Source: Phycisphaeraceae bacterium D3-23 (GTDB lineage: Bacteria > Planctomycetota > Phycisphaerae > Phycisphaerales > Phycisphaeraceae). From it: a DNA stretch of 64,000 bases. The notes beneath the pieces were generated by a model. It saw only the letters and a list, made by a program, of their open reading frames with translations. It ran no database searches and was not told the DNA's origin. Shown one piece after another: positions 7,678 through 15,892 of this stretch (the first letter of the stretch is position 1; every line of letters starts with the position of its first letter). The stretch covers positions 4,526,001 through 4,590,000 of the forward strand of contig CP114179.1 in NCBI GenBank assembly GCA_039555135.1, written 5' to 3'. A program made the translations under genes and the position numbers.

Positions 7678-8907
7678 ATGCTTGGCCCCCTCCGCTGGCT
7701 GTTTCTGGACATGGACAACTACTTCGCGTCGGTCGAGCAGCAGGACCGGCCGGAGCTGCGCGGTCGGCCCGTCGGCGTGATCCCCGTCAAGAGCCGGGGC
7801 ACCTGCTGCATCGCCGCGAGCAAGGAGGCCAAAGCACACGGCGTCAAGACCGGCACCGGCGTGCGCGAGGCCAAGCAGCGCTGCCCCGACATCGAGCTCG
7901 TCGTCGCCCGGCCCAAGTTCTACGTCGAGATGCACAAGCGGATCTACAACGCGATCCAGAACGTGATCCCCATCGACAAGGTCTGGTCGATCGACGAGGT
8001 CGCGGTCCGGCTGATGGGGCGCGAGTGCGAGGTCGATGGAGCGATGGACATCGGCCGACGCGTGAAGCGGGCGGTGTGCCCGGGGGTGGGCGAGGCGCTG
8101 TCGTGCAGCGTCGGGCTCGCGTCGTCCCGGCTCATGGCGAAGGTCGCGTCGGAACTCGGCAAACCCGATGGGCTAACGGCGCTGCCCCCCGACGACCTGC
8201 CGGCAAAAATCGCGCACCTGTCACTCGTCGACCTGCCGGGCATCAACGTCGGCATCCGTGCTCGGCTGCACAAGCACAACATCCTCACCATCGAAGACCT
8301 CTGGGCGATGACCGCCCAGCAGGCGCAGGAGGCCTGGGGCTCGGTCGAGGGCCGGCGGTACTGGATGGGGCTGCATGGCCAGGACCCGAAGGTGCATGCC
8401 GAGCACCGGCGGATGTTCACCCACGCGAACGTGCTTGGCCCAAAGCTGCGCACGCCGCAGGGCGCGCACGCGGTGATGACCCGGCTCTTGCACAAGGCCG
8501 CGGGCCGGCTGCGGGCGCACGGCTACTTCGCGCGGTCGCTCAGTGCCTCGATCAAAGACGAGTCGGGCACGCGCTGGCGCGACGGGATCGACCTGCCCAC
8601 GTGCCAGGACACGATCACGGTCATCGAGCACTTCGAGCGGTTGTGGAATCGTCGGCCGCCCCATGCGACCCCGATGCCGAAGAAGGTCGGCATCACCCTC
8701 GGTGGGCTGACCCCGACGAAGAGCACCTCGGGCCTCTTGTTTGATGAGCCCAACACACGCAACGCCTTGGGCCACGCCATCGACGCGATCAACCAGCGCT
8801 TCGGCGGCCACGCGATCTACCTCGGCGGGATGCACGAAGTCGCCAAGCTCGACATGCCCGACAAGATCGCGTTTGGCCGCATCCCGGATGAGAAGGTCCC
8901 GATGTAA
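7678..8907 (+). CDS. dinB: Y-family DNA polymerase (DinB-like, Pol IV)
   Basis: 409 residues. The palm motif DMDNYFASVEQ lies near the N-terminus. The second catalytic motif VWSIDEVAV is intact. The thumb and little-finger regions follow (LSLVDLPGINVGIRARLHKHNI is the helix-hairpin-helix; AGRLRAHGYFARSLSASI is the little finger). It is a translesion polymerase, usually induced by DNA damage. I preferred the ATG at 7678 because the catalytic domain begins immediately; earlier ATG (7657) and TTG (7642) codons in frame are possible. No beta-clamp-binding QLxLF motif is obvious at the C-terminus. Confidence 0.87.
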   Translation: MLGPLRWLFLDMDNYFASVEQQDRPELRGRPVGVIPVKSRGTCCIAASKEAKAHGVKTGTGVREAKQRCPDIELVVARPKFYVEMHKRIYNAIQNVIPIDKVWSIDEVAVRLMGRECEVDGAMDIGRRVKRAVCPGVGEALSCSVGLASSRLMAKVASELGKPDGLTALPPDDLPAKIAHLSLVDLPGINVGIRARLHKHNILTIEDLWAMTAQQAQEAWGSVEGRRYWMGLHGQDPKVHAEHRRMFTHANVLGPKLRTPQGAHAVMTRLLHKAAGRLRAHGYFARSLSASIKDESGTRWRDGIDLPTCQDTITVIEHFERLWNRRPPHATPMPKKVGITLGGLTPTKSTSGLLFDEPNTRNALGHAIDAINQRFGGHAIYLGGMHEVAKLDMPDKIAFGRIPDEKVPM

Positions 8908-9028
8908 CGCTACGCGGTTTCCCTAGCAAGAGGGCGGGTTTTTGACGCGATACATGGGTTTCACTACCCTGTCGGGCTTTGCCTTTACGCCCGCAATCCC
9001 CACCCGACGAAGAAAGAGACGACCCACG

Positions 9029-10033
9029 ATGGCGATCGAAACGCTCTACGACAAAGACGGCTCCCTGCAACCCCTGTCCAGCAAGACCGTCGCCGTCCTC
9101 GGCTACGGCAGCCAGGGCCACGCCCACGCCCAGAACCTGCGCGACTCGGGCGTCAACGTCATCGTCGCCAACCGCGCCGAATCTGCCAACGGCAAGCTCG
9201 CCGCCGAGCACGGCTTCACGCCCATGTCCGTCGCCGACGCGGTCAAAGAAGCCGACGCCGTCGTCATCGCGCTCCCCGACGAGGCCCAGCCCACCGTTTA
9301 CGCCGAGTCGATCGCCCCCAACCTGACCGACGGCATGACGCTCGTCTTCACCCACGGCTTCAACATCCACTTCAAGACCATTGAGCCCCCCAAAGGCATC
9401 AACGTCATCATGGTCGCGCCCAAGGGCCCGGGCCACACCGTCCGAAGCGAGTTCGAGCGCGGCGGCGGCGTGCCCTGCCTCATGGCCATCGAGCAGGACG
9501 CGACCGGCGACGCCAGTGACCTCGCATTGGCCTACGCGATCGGCGTGGGCGGCGGCAAGGGCGGCACGCTCAAGACGACCTTTGCCGAGGAGTGCGTCAC
9601 CGACCTCTTCGGCGAGCAGGTCGTGCTCTGCGGCGGGCTCAGCGAACTCATCAAGCACGGCTTCGACACGCTCGTCGAGGCGGGCTACCCGCCGGAGCTG
9701 GCGTACTTCGAGACCTGCCACGAGGTCAAGCTCATCGTCGATCTGATCGTCAAGGGCGGGCTCAAGTACATGCGCTACAGCATCTCCAACACCGCGGAGT
9801 TCGGCGACTACTACACCGGGCCCAAGATCATCGACGCCGACACCAAGGAGCGCATGAAGACCGCCCTGAAACACATCCAGGACGGCGGCTTCGCCAAGGC
9901 CTTCCGCGACGACTACGCGGACGGGTTCAAGTGGTTCAAGCAGCAGCGCGCACGAAACGCCGAGCACGGCGTCGAGACGGTCGGCAAAGAGCTGCGGGCG
10001 ATGATGCCGTGGCTGAACCCCATCGAGATGTAG
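9029..10033 (+). CDS. ilvC: Ketol-acid reductoisomerase (NADP+)
   Basis: Converts acetolactate or acetohydroxybutyrate to the dihydroxy acid, the second step of valine and isoleucine synthesis. 334 residues, the short class I form. The Rossmann motif is VAVLGYGSQGHAHAQNLRDS. The metal and substrate region includes ETCHEVKLIVDLI and YSISNTAEFGDY. The ATG at 9029 fits the family N-terminus (MAIETLYDKDG). It stands alone, with no ilvB/ilvN alongside, and has its own terminator. No attenuator peptide was seen in the 120 bp upstream. Confidence 0.95.
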   Translation: MAIETLYDKDGSLQPLSSKTVAVLGYGSQGHAHAQNLRDSGVNVIVANRAESANGKLAAEHGFTPMSVADAVKEADAVVIALPDEAQPTVYAESIAPNLTDGMTLVFTHGFNIHFKTIEPPKGINVIMVAPKGPGHTVRSEFERGGGVPCLMAIEQDATGDASDLALAYAIGVGGGKGGTLKTTFAEECVTDLFGEQVVLCGGLSELIKHGFDTLVEAGYPPELAYFETCHEVKLIVDLIVKGGLKYMRYSISNTAEFGDYYTGPKIIDADTKERMKTALKHIQDGGFAKAFRDDYADGFKWFKQQRARNAEHGVETVGKELRAMMPWLNPIEM

Positions 10034-10066
10034 GCCAGTACCTCCACGGCAGACCCCATTCATGAG

Positions 10067-10098
10067 AAAGCCCGCGTCCTGCAGACGCGGGCTTTTCT
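10067..10098. terminator. Bidirectional intrinsic terminator between ilvC and a PEP-CTERM gene
   Basis: A 12-bp perfect stem AAAGCCCGCGTC / GACGCGGGCTTT with a 5-nt loop, followed by TTCTGTT on the plus strand. On the minus strand the stem is followed by a short T-containing stretch. It sits between convergent genes. Confidence 0.85.
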
Positions 10099-10128
10099 GT
10101 TATCTGCGGATCAACCGGTCAGCACATC

Positions 10129-10992
10129 CTATCGGCGGCGTCGGCCGACCAGGGCGAGCAGGCCGAGGGCTAGCGTCGCGGTGCCCGGCTCGGGGATAGT
10201 GAGGTGGACCGCGTCGATGGTGGGCGGGTTTGCGAAGACAACGTCGCCATCGAAGCCCAGCGTTGCGGTGCCCGTAGTGAGGTTGTAGAGCACGACGTCA
10301 GCACGGGTGAAGGTCTGTCCGCCGAGCATGATGTCGCTGGCACCGCCGGACGCGACCGACAGCGCGAGGATGTCGCCATCGACGCTTGCCCCCTGGACGT
10401 TGTTGAACTGATCCCCGCCTGTGATCAGGTCGCCATCGAACAAGAGCTGGACATTCGTAACGGTACCGGCGACAGGGGTGAACTGGATGACATCCCGACT
10501 GCTGAAGGTCGTCGCGCCGATCGTAACGTCGTTGAGGTTCGAGAAGATGATGTCACCGTTGGGCAGGACCGCCACAGCGTCGATATCCAAGTCGCTGCCG
10601 CTAACACCCGGGGCCGCGCCGAAGTCAAAGAACGAGCTGACGATGTCCGTGTTCGGGTTGTACTCGACGACATGGTCGTCGTCGAAGACGAAAGCGTTGG
10701 ACCCAAAGGTAGAACCCGTCTGTGCCGAAAGCAGATAATTGCCGTTATCGAGGATGTGGAATGCGTTGAGGTTTCCGATGGTGAGCTCGACGAGCTTCGT
10801 GGCCCCGGCCGGGTTGTTGCTGTTAAAGGCATACGCCTCGCCGGGACCGATCCCGGGGCCACCGGTGAAGCCCGCCGAGTTCGCTGTCGAGACGGCGAAA
10901 TCTTGGGCCGTCACGGGCAAGGCGGAAACTGAGACCGCAGCGAGCAGTGCGCAAGCGTAAAAACCACCGTTGGGTTTAGTCCGATTCTTCAT
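10129..10992 (-). CDS. PEP-CTERM sorting domain protein, beta-propeller-like
   Basis: 287 residues. Signal peptide (FYACALLAAVSVSALPVTAQ). A beta-rich body has repeated short units such as NAFHILDNGNYLLSA, DIDAVAVLPNGDIIFSN and GASVDGDILALSV, suggesting blades of a propeller. It ends in the exosortase signal: IPEPGTATLALGLLALVGRRRR (motif PEP, a hydrophobic span, an Arg cluster). Proteins of this type are cut by exosortase (EpsH/XrtA-like) and placed at the cell surface with exopolysaccharide. No exosortase is in this window. Confidence 0.88.
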   Translation of the reverse strand: MKNRTKPNGGFYACALLAAVSVSALPVTAQDFAVSTANSAGFTGGPGIGPGEAYAFNSNNPAGATKLVELTIGNLNAFHILDNGNYLLSAQTGSTFGSNAFVFDDDHVVEYNPNTDIVSSFFDFGAAPGVSGSDLDIDAVAVLPNGDIIFSNLNDVTIGATTFSSRDVIQFTPVAGTVTNVQLLFDGDLITGGDQFNNVQGASVDGDILALSVASGGASDIMLGGQTFTRADVVLYNLTTGTATLGFDGDVVFANPPTIDAVHLTIPEPGTATLALGLLALVGRRRR

Positions 10993-11168
10993 GCGTTTCT
11001 CCGTTCCAAGGCTACAATTCGATGAGAGATGGGGCTATACACCTCACGGAGGGCATCTCATAGTCCAGCGTAGCGAGAGTAGTATCATGGTGCAAGAGGA
11101 AGATAGGGAGTTTACCCGACCTCTCCGGCCAATTGGCATGCAAGGTTTTATTGGAAAGTCACTTAGCC

Positions 11169-13565
11169 ATGCCCCAAGACCACAGCCACCACCCGCACCA
11201 TGCCGAACTGGTCAACGCCGACGGCTCGTGGAAGTACACCAACCGGCTGGCCGATGAGACCAGCCCGTACCTGCGTCAGCACGCGCACAACCCGGTGGAC
11301 TGGTACCCGTGGGGCGAGGAGGCGTTTGCCGAGGCGGCGCGGCGCGGCGTGCCGATCTTTCTGAGCATCGGGTACTCGACGTGCTACTGGTGCCATGTGA
11401 TGGAGCGGCAGGTCTTCGAGAGCCCGGCGATCGCCGAGCAGATGAACGAGCTGTACGTCTGCGTCAAGGTCGACCGCGAGGAACGGCCCGATGTGGACGA
11501 CATCTACATGACGGCGACGCAGTTGATGACCCGCCGCGGCGGCTGGCCGATGAGCGTTTTTCTGACCCCGCCGCGCGCCCCAGGGACGCCCGGCGGCGAA
11601 GACCCCGGGCTCAAGCCGTTCTGGTGCGGGACGTATCTGCCGCCTGAGCCGATGCAGGGGATGCCGAGTTTTTCGCAGGTGTTGGAAGGGCTGAGCCAGG
11701 CGTGGAACGAGCAGCGCGGCGAGGTGCTGGGGCAGGCCGAGCGTTTAGCGCAGGGCGTGATCGAGCAGCTCAGTGAGCAGGCCGAGCCCGGGCCGATCAA
11801 CCCGCTGGTGCTCAACCAGGCCGCCAACGCGATGGTGCAGACCTACGACCCCGAGCACGGCGGCTTCGGCGGTGGGCCCGGCGCGGCGCCCAAGTTCCCC
11901 CAGCCCGCGACGCCCACGTTCCTGCTCGCGCTGCAGACCGACAGCGGCAGCGCAACACTCTGGCAGAAGATCGAGCACACGCTGGACCGCATGGCCCGCG
12001 GCGGGATGTACGACCAGGTCGGCGGCGGGTTCCACCGCTACAGCGTCGACACGCACTGGCTCGTCCCGCACTTCGAGAAGATGCTCTACGACAACGGCCA
12101 ACTCGCGGAGCTCTACGCCAACGCCTACGCAAGCCACCCCGACAGCGACTTCCAGTACGAGTTCGGCTGGACCGCGAAAGGTATCTGCGACTATGTGCTG
12201 CGTGAGATGACCGACCCGACCGGCGCGTTCTGGTCGGCGCAGGACGCGGAGGTTGATGCGCAGGAGGGGCTGAACTATCTCTGGACGCCCGAGCAGGTCC
12301 GCGAAACGCTGGGCGACCCTACTATGGCGGGGTTTGTGGAGTCGCTCTACGGCCTAGGCGCGGGCCCAAACTTCCAGGACCCGCACGCCCCCGATGCGCC
12401 ACCTAAGAACGTGCTATACCTGCCGCGCCCGCTGGCAAAGTTCGCGGCGGATGAAAGGCTCGATCTGGAGCGTGTGCGCCAGTCGCGCGACGAAGCGAAC
12501 GCGGCCTTGTACGAAGCCCGCATGCAGCGCGACCAGCCCGGCACCGACGACAAGGTATTGACCGCGTGGAACGGCATGATGATCGCCGGGCTCGCGGCGG
12601 TGGGGGGGACCCTCGACGAGCCGAGCTATCTCGAAGCCGCCGCCCGCGCCGCGAACGCCATCGCCGAGCACCTCGCCATCCCCGACGACCCCGGCAGCAC
12701 TTCCGGGGGCGGCTTGTACCGCACCTACCGCGACGGCGTCGCCAAGATCCCCGGCTTCCTCGAAGACTACGCCCACTACGTCCACGGCCTGATCCAGCTC
12801 CACCGCTACAGCCCCAACGGCGACGACTACCTCGACTGGGCCGAGCGCTACACCGCGTTCGCCATCGAGCACTTCGCCCACGATAACGGCGGGTACTACG
12901 ACACATTGGCCGACCAGCAAGACCTGTTCGTCCGAACGCGCGGCACATACGACGGCGCGGTGCCCTCGGGCAACAGCCAGATGATCCATAACCTCGTGGA
13001 CCTGTTCGAGCTGACAGGCAACCGCGATTACGCCGAGCGTGCGGCGCGCGACCTGATGAGTTTCGCAACGCCCATGCGCCAGCGCGGCGGGGCGATGATG
13101 CACATGCTCCACGCGCTACACCGGCTGATGAAGGCGGCCCCCGGAGTCCTCGATACCGATGGACAACCCGCCGAAGACGCGGGCCCGGTTCAATTGGCGG
13201 TTGCCCCCGAAACGCTCGCGCTGCAAAACGGGGCCGGCACACTGACCGTCACGCTCACCATCGCCGAGGGCTACCACCTGGGCTCGGGCGTCGCGGCGGG
13301 GGATATCGTTCAGGCGACCACGCTGAGCGCTGTCGCGGCCGACAACGTCACGCTCCGCGTCCACTGGCCCGACGGTGAACGTAAGCGATACCCCTTCGCG
13401 GATGTCCCGCTGGATGTGTACGAAGGCGAGGTCGCCGTACGCGTCGAGGTCGCGGTCCAGGGCGATGCGCCCGAATCGTTGACGCTCCAACTCGGCTACC
13501 AGGCCTGCACCGACCAGCTCTGCGAACAGCCCGCGACGCGATCGATCGCAGTGGCCTTACGGTAG
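11169..13565 (+). CDS. YyaL/SPATA20-type thioredoxin-domain protein with DsbD-like C-terminal domain
   Basis: 798 residues. The N-terminal DUF255 thioredoxin-like domain has [20 protein letters not shown] and a CYWC motif at residues 72-75 (STCYWCHVM). An (alpha/alpha)6-barrel-like region follows, with [17 protein letters not shown] and [11 protein letters not shown], as in the YyaL/spermatogenesis-associated 20 family. The last 125 residues differ: a beta-sandwich with [12 protein letters not shown], which resembles the N-terminal periplasmic domain of DsbD. The CxxxxC pair suggests thiol exchange. I chose the ATG at 11169 ([11 protein letters not shown]) because the upstream ATG at 11133 adds 12 unconserved residues. 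No signal peptide is visible. Confidence 0.85.
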   Translation: MPQDHSHHPHHAELVNADGSWKYTNRLADETSPYLRQHAHNPVDWYPWGEEAFAEAARRGVPIFLSIGYSTCYWCHVMERQVFESPAIAEQMNELYVCVKVDREERPDVDDIYMTATQLMTRRGGWPMSVFLTPPRAPGTPGGEDPGLKPFWCGTYLPPEPMQGMPSFSQVLEGLSQAWNEQRGEVLGQAERLAQGVIEQLSEQAEPGPINPLVLNQAANAMVQTYDPEHGGFGGGPGAAPKFPQPATPTFLLALQTDSGSATLWQKIEHTLDRMARGGMYDQVGGGFHRYSVDTHWLVPHFEKMLYDNGQLAELYANAYASHPDSDFQYEFGWTAKGICDYVLREMTDPTGAFWSAQDAEVDAQEGLNYLWTPEQVRETLGDPTMAGFVESLYGLGAGPNFQDPHAPDAPPKNVLYLPRPLAKFAADERLDLERVRQSRDEANAALYEARMQRDQPGTDDKVLTAWNGMMIAGLAAVGGTLDEPSYLEAAARAANAIAEHLAIPDDPGSTSGGGLYRTYRDGVAKIPGFLEDYAHYVHGLIQLHRYSPNGDDYLDWAERYTAFAIEHFAHDNGGYYDTLADQQDLFVRTRGTYDGAVPSGNSQMIHNLVDLFELTGNRDYAERAARDLMSFATPMRQRGGAMMHMLHALHRLMKAAPGVLDTDGQPAEDAGPVQLAVAPETLALQNGAGTLTVTLTIAEGYHLGSGVAAGDIVQATTLSAVAADNVTLRVHWPDGERKRYPFADVPLDVYEGEVAVRVEVAVQGDAPESLTLQLGYQACTDQLCEQPATRSIAVALR

Positions 13566-13603
13566 GGTGGGTATCGCTCGCGGACTCGCTCCACCCACCC
13601 TAC
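13562..13603. repeat. Inverted repeat GTAGGGTGGGT / ACCCACCCTAC
   Basis: Perfect 11-bp arms (13562-13572 and 13593-13603) around a 20-nt loop containing CGCGGACTCGCT. It overlaps the stop codon of the thioredoxin-domain gene and ends just before the TatD gene. The same arms and a similar loop occur at 47293-47465, so this is a dispersed element. Confidence 0.8.
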
Positions 13604-13615
13604 GATGCCGACCCC

Positions 13616-14419
13616 ATGATCGACACCCACTGCCACCTCACCTTCGACAAGCTGCACGGCCGGATCGACCAGGTCCTCGCCGATGCCGATACCGCCGGCG
13701 TCGACCGCATGATCTCCGTGGGCATCACCCCCGCCGACGCGACCCGCGCCCTTGCGCTCGCCCACCGTTTCCCGCGGGTTTACGCCACCGCCGGGGTCCA
13801 CCCGCACTACGCCGCGCAGTTCATCGACGGCCCCGCGCTGCGCGATGCGCTCAACGACAAGCTCGCCGACCCGCGCTGCGCCGCCATCGGCGAGATGGGG
13901 CTCGACCGGCACTACCCCGACCCGCCTATTGAAGACCAGCGCCGCGTCTTCGCCTGGCAGCTCGAACTGATGAACGACCCATCGTCCCCGGCCGCGCATC
14001 TCCCGGCCGTCATCCACAACCGTGAGGCCACCGACGAGACCCTCGCCCTGATCCGTGAGCACAACCTCCCCGGCGAACGCTTCGTCTTCCACTGCTTCAC
14101 CGGCAGCGCAGCGGAGCTCGACATGATCCTCGACCTCGGCGCCCATATCAGCTTCACAGGCATCGTCACCTTCCCCAGCGCCCGAGCCCTGGCCGAGGCA
14201 TCCGACCGCGTGCCCTTGGATCGGCTGATGATCGAAACCGATTCGCCGTACCTCACGCCCGAGCCCCACCGCAAGGTGCGCCCCAACGAGCCGAAGTACG
14301 TCGCCGACATCGCCCGTTTCCTCGCCGACCGCCGCGGGCTCGACCTCGACACCTTCGTGAAGCAGGTCGACACGAACGCCGTCGCGTTCTTCAACCTGCC
14401 CACGCAAGGCAATCCGTAA
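13616..14419 (+). CDS. TatD-family metal-dependent hydrolase (nuclease)
   Basis: 267 residues, normal for TatD. Metal-binding motifs are IDTHCHL at the N-terminus, IGEMGLDRH, PAVIHNREA, VFHCFTGS and IETDSPYL. The family are metal-dependent DNases of the amidohydrolase superfamily, active in DNA repair or degradation. It follows the thioredoxin gene by about 50 nt, with the repeat between them. It is not next to the ebo genes further on, so I do not call it EboB. Confidence 0.9.
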   Translation: MIDTHCHLTFDKLHGRIDQVLADADTAGVDRMISVGITPADATRALALAHRFPRVYATAGVHPHYAAQFIDGPALRDALNDKLADPRCAAIGEMGLDRHYPDPPIEDQRRVFAWQLELMNDPSSPAAHLPAVIHNREATDETLALIREHNLPGERFVFHCFTGSAAELDMILDLGAHISFTGIVTFPSARALAEASDRVPLDRLMIETDSPYLTPEPHRKVRPNEPKYVADIARFLADRRGLDLDTFVKQVDTNAVAFFNLPTQGNP

Positions 14420-14428
14420 CAAACCCTG

Positions 14429-14452
14429 GCCTGCTGGCTTCAGCCAGCAGGC
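14429..14452. terminator. Strong hairpin between convergent genes
   Basis: An 11-bp perfect stem GCCTGCTGGCT / AGCCAGCAGGC with the loop TC, 10 nt after the TatD stop codon and facing the convergent gene ending at 14488. No T-run follows, so termination is inferred from position only. It could also be a small dispersed repeat. Confidence 0.5.
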
Positions 14453-14487
14453 GCGCCACCCAAGATTCCAAAAAGCGCACGCCTCGC

Positions 14488-14850
14488 TTACGGGATATCA
14501 ATCAACCGTGGCCTCCGCTCTTCCCGCTCGTCCTGATAGACGTGCGAGAATACCTTTCGGTTGGGCACGATGACCGTGCCGTCGCGGTGGACCACATTGA
14601 TCTTGCCTTCCTCATCGATGAGGACCGCGAAGCCGTCGGGGTTCTCAACGCCGACCATCTGCTGCGCATCGCCGACTTTGTTGATATCGACCGTGACCCG
14701 GTTGCCGTTGGGGTCGTCGGGGTTGTGGGGCGGCGGGTCGTTCTGGCCCTGTGCCAGCGCGAAGCCGGCAATCGCAAAGACCGCGAGGGCGGCGTAGCCG
14801 AAGGTGAGCAGACGGTTCTGTTGGCGGAGATTGTTTTCGGTGTTGGACAT
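14488..14850 (-). CDS. Small membrane-anchored protein (paralogue of neighbour)
   Basis: 120 residues. Family unknown. One membrane segment (LLTFGYAALAVFAIAGFALA, about 14-33). A soluble tail follows, with a Pro/Asn/Asp-rich linker and NPDGFAVLIDEEGKINVVHRDG. This matches the upstream neighbour (DPDGFAVFVRRDGNVVIVKEDG) closely enough to suggest a tandem duplication. The type II orientation suggests the tail is outside the cytoplasm. The two genes are 39 bp apart and probably form an operon. Confidence 0.7.
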   Translation of the reverse strand: MSNTENNLRQQNRLLTFGYAALAVFAIAGFALAQGQNDPPPHNPDDPNGNRVTVDINKVGDAQQMVGVENPDGFAVLIDEEGKINVVHRDGTVIVPNRKVFSHVYQDEREERRPRLIDIP

Positions 14851-14889
14851 GGTTTGCCTTTCGAGTGAGGGGAAACAAATCGGAGCGGT

Positions 14890-15183
14890 TTAGAAGCCGA
14901 TCGCCATCGGCTGGTTGTTGGTACGGATGATGGTGCCGTCTTCCTTCACGATGACGACGTTGCCGTCGCGGCGGACGAACACGGCGAACCCGTCCGGGTC
15001 CGAGACGGCCTGGGAGTCTTCAATCAAATCACGGCTGCTGACATCGATGTCACGGCCGATGCCGTCCTGCATCGCCATGCCCGCGCCGAGCATGACCACG
15101 CACGCCAACGCGGTGGCAATCCACCGCCATCGGCGTCCGGTCTTTTCAAGTCGTTCGATCCTCGATTCAAGAGCGGTTGTCAT
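14890..15183 (-). CDS. Small membrane-anchored protein (paralogue of neighbour)
   Basis: 97 residues. The start is the ATG at 15181-15183, preceded by CCGGAGAAC, a good ribosome site; the longer reading from 15213 lacks one. The N-terminal ESRIERLEKTGRRWRWI is basic and coiled-coil-like. A membrane segment follows (ATALACVVMLGAGMAM), then a tail with DPDGFAVFVRRDGNVVIVKEDG. That motif is shared with the downstream gene, whose N-terminus differs. Function unknown. Confidence 0.7.
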   Translation of the reverse strand: MTTALESRIERLEKTGRRWRWIATALACVVMLGAGMAMQDGIGRDIDVSSRDLIEDSQAVSDPDGFAVFVRRDGNVVIVKEDGTIIRTNNQPMAIGF

Positions 15184-15347
15184 CAGCGTTCTCCGGGTAG
15201 AGTGAAGTTTCACAGGGAAGGACGTTCCATCGCGTCGGGCGTATCAACGCCATCGAAGATAACCGCAACTTGCCGTCACGCATACAAGAAAAAACCCGCA
15301 CACCGGCGGGCTCATGTCGTTCGTTTGTTTTCGTGTCCGATCTTCGG

Positions 15348-15755
15348 CTACGCCGCGCGGGCCTGCGGTTCCTGATGCTCGTACACGCCGCGGGCCCGGA
15401 GATACGCCAGCAGCCGCTGGTAATCCATCGGCGAGCGGAACTGCTCGAACATCATCCCCATCACGGCCGGGCCCAGGTCCTCTTCATCCGAGTGCAGCCG
15501 GACGACCCGGCCCGTCGCGCGGAACGACGTGTGGTCCTTGCCCGGCAGCATCCCCCGGACCTCGATCTGCGCATCGATGTCGAGTGGCATGTCCAGCTCA
15601 AACCGCATACCCGTGACGCTGATGTCGTAGAGGTGGCCGGTCCAGGTGTATTTGCTGCTGCCGATGACGCGGGCGCGGACGAGGGTGTACGCGGCGGGCA
15701 GCTTGAGACGGGGCTCGGACCGCTGACTGGATTCGGGCATCTTGAACGTGGACAC
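15348..15755 (-). CDS. PilZ-domain protein
   Basis: 135 residues, nearly all one PilZ domain. The c-di-GMP binding signatures are present: RSEPRLKL near the N-terminus (the RxxxR box) and DISVTGMRFEL (the (D/N)xSxxG box). The domain continues with GRVVRLHSDEED and GMMFEQF. It probably binds cyclic di-GMP and relays it to a partner; no output domain is attached. It is divergent from the CapD-like gene at 15893, which suggests a link with surface polysaccharide, but that is inference. Confidence 0.87.
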   Translation of the reverse strand: MSTFKMPESSQRSEPRLKLPAAYTLVRARVIGSSKYTWTGHLYDISVTGMRFELDMPLDIDAQIEVRGMLPGKDHTSFRATGRVVRLHSDEEDLGPAVMGMMFEQFRSPMDYQRLLAYLRARGVYEHQEPQARAA

Positions 15756-15892
15756 GGTGGGGCTCCTGGACGGGTGGGTTTGGCTACCCCATTGATCGGC
15801 CCGATTGCCGGGTCCACTTAATCGCTACGACCTGTAAAAACCGCGCAAGCAGTGGCTGCAGCCCCCGGCCGCCACAAGCCGATAAGGCGGGC

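Noticed and set aside
8908-9028. Riboswitch or leader-peptide attenuator before ilvC
   Set aside because: No Val/Leu/Ile-rich short reading frame and no convincing alternative hairpins were seen in this 120-bp stretch.
13616-14419. TatD gene as EboB of the ebo cluster
   Set aside because: It lies 28 kb away, with housekeeping neighbours, and looks like ordinary TatD.
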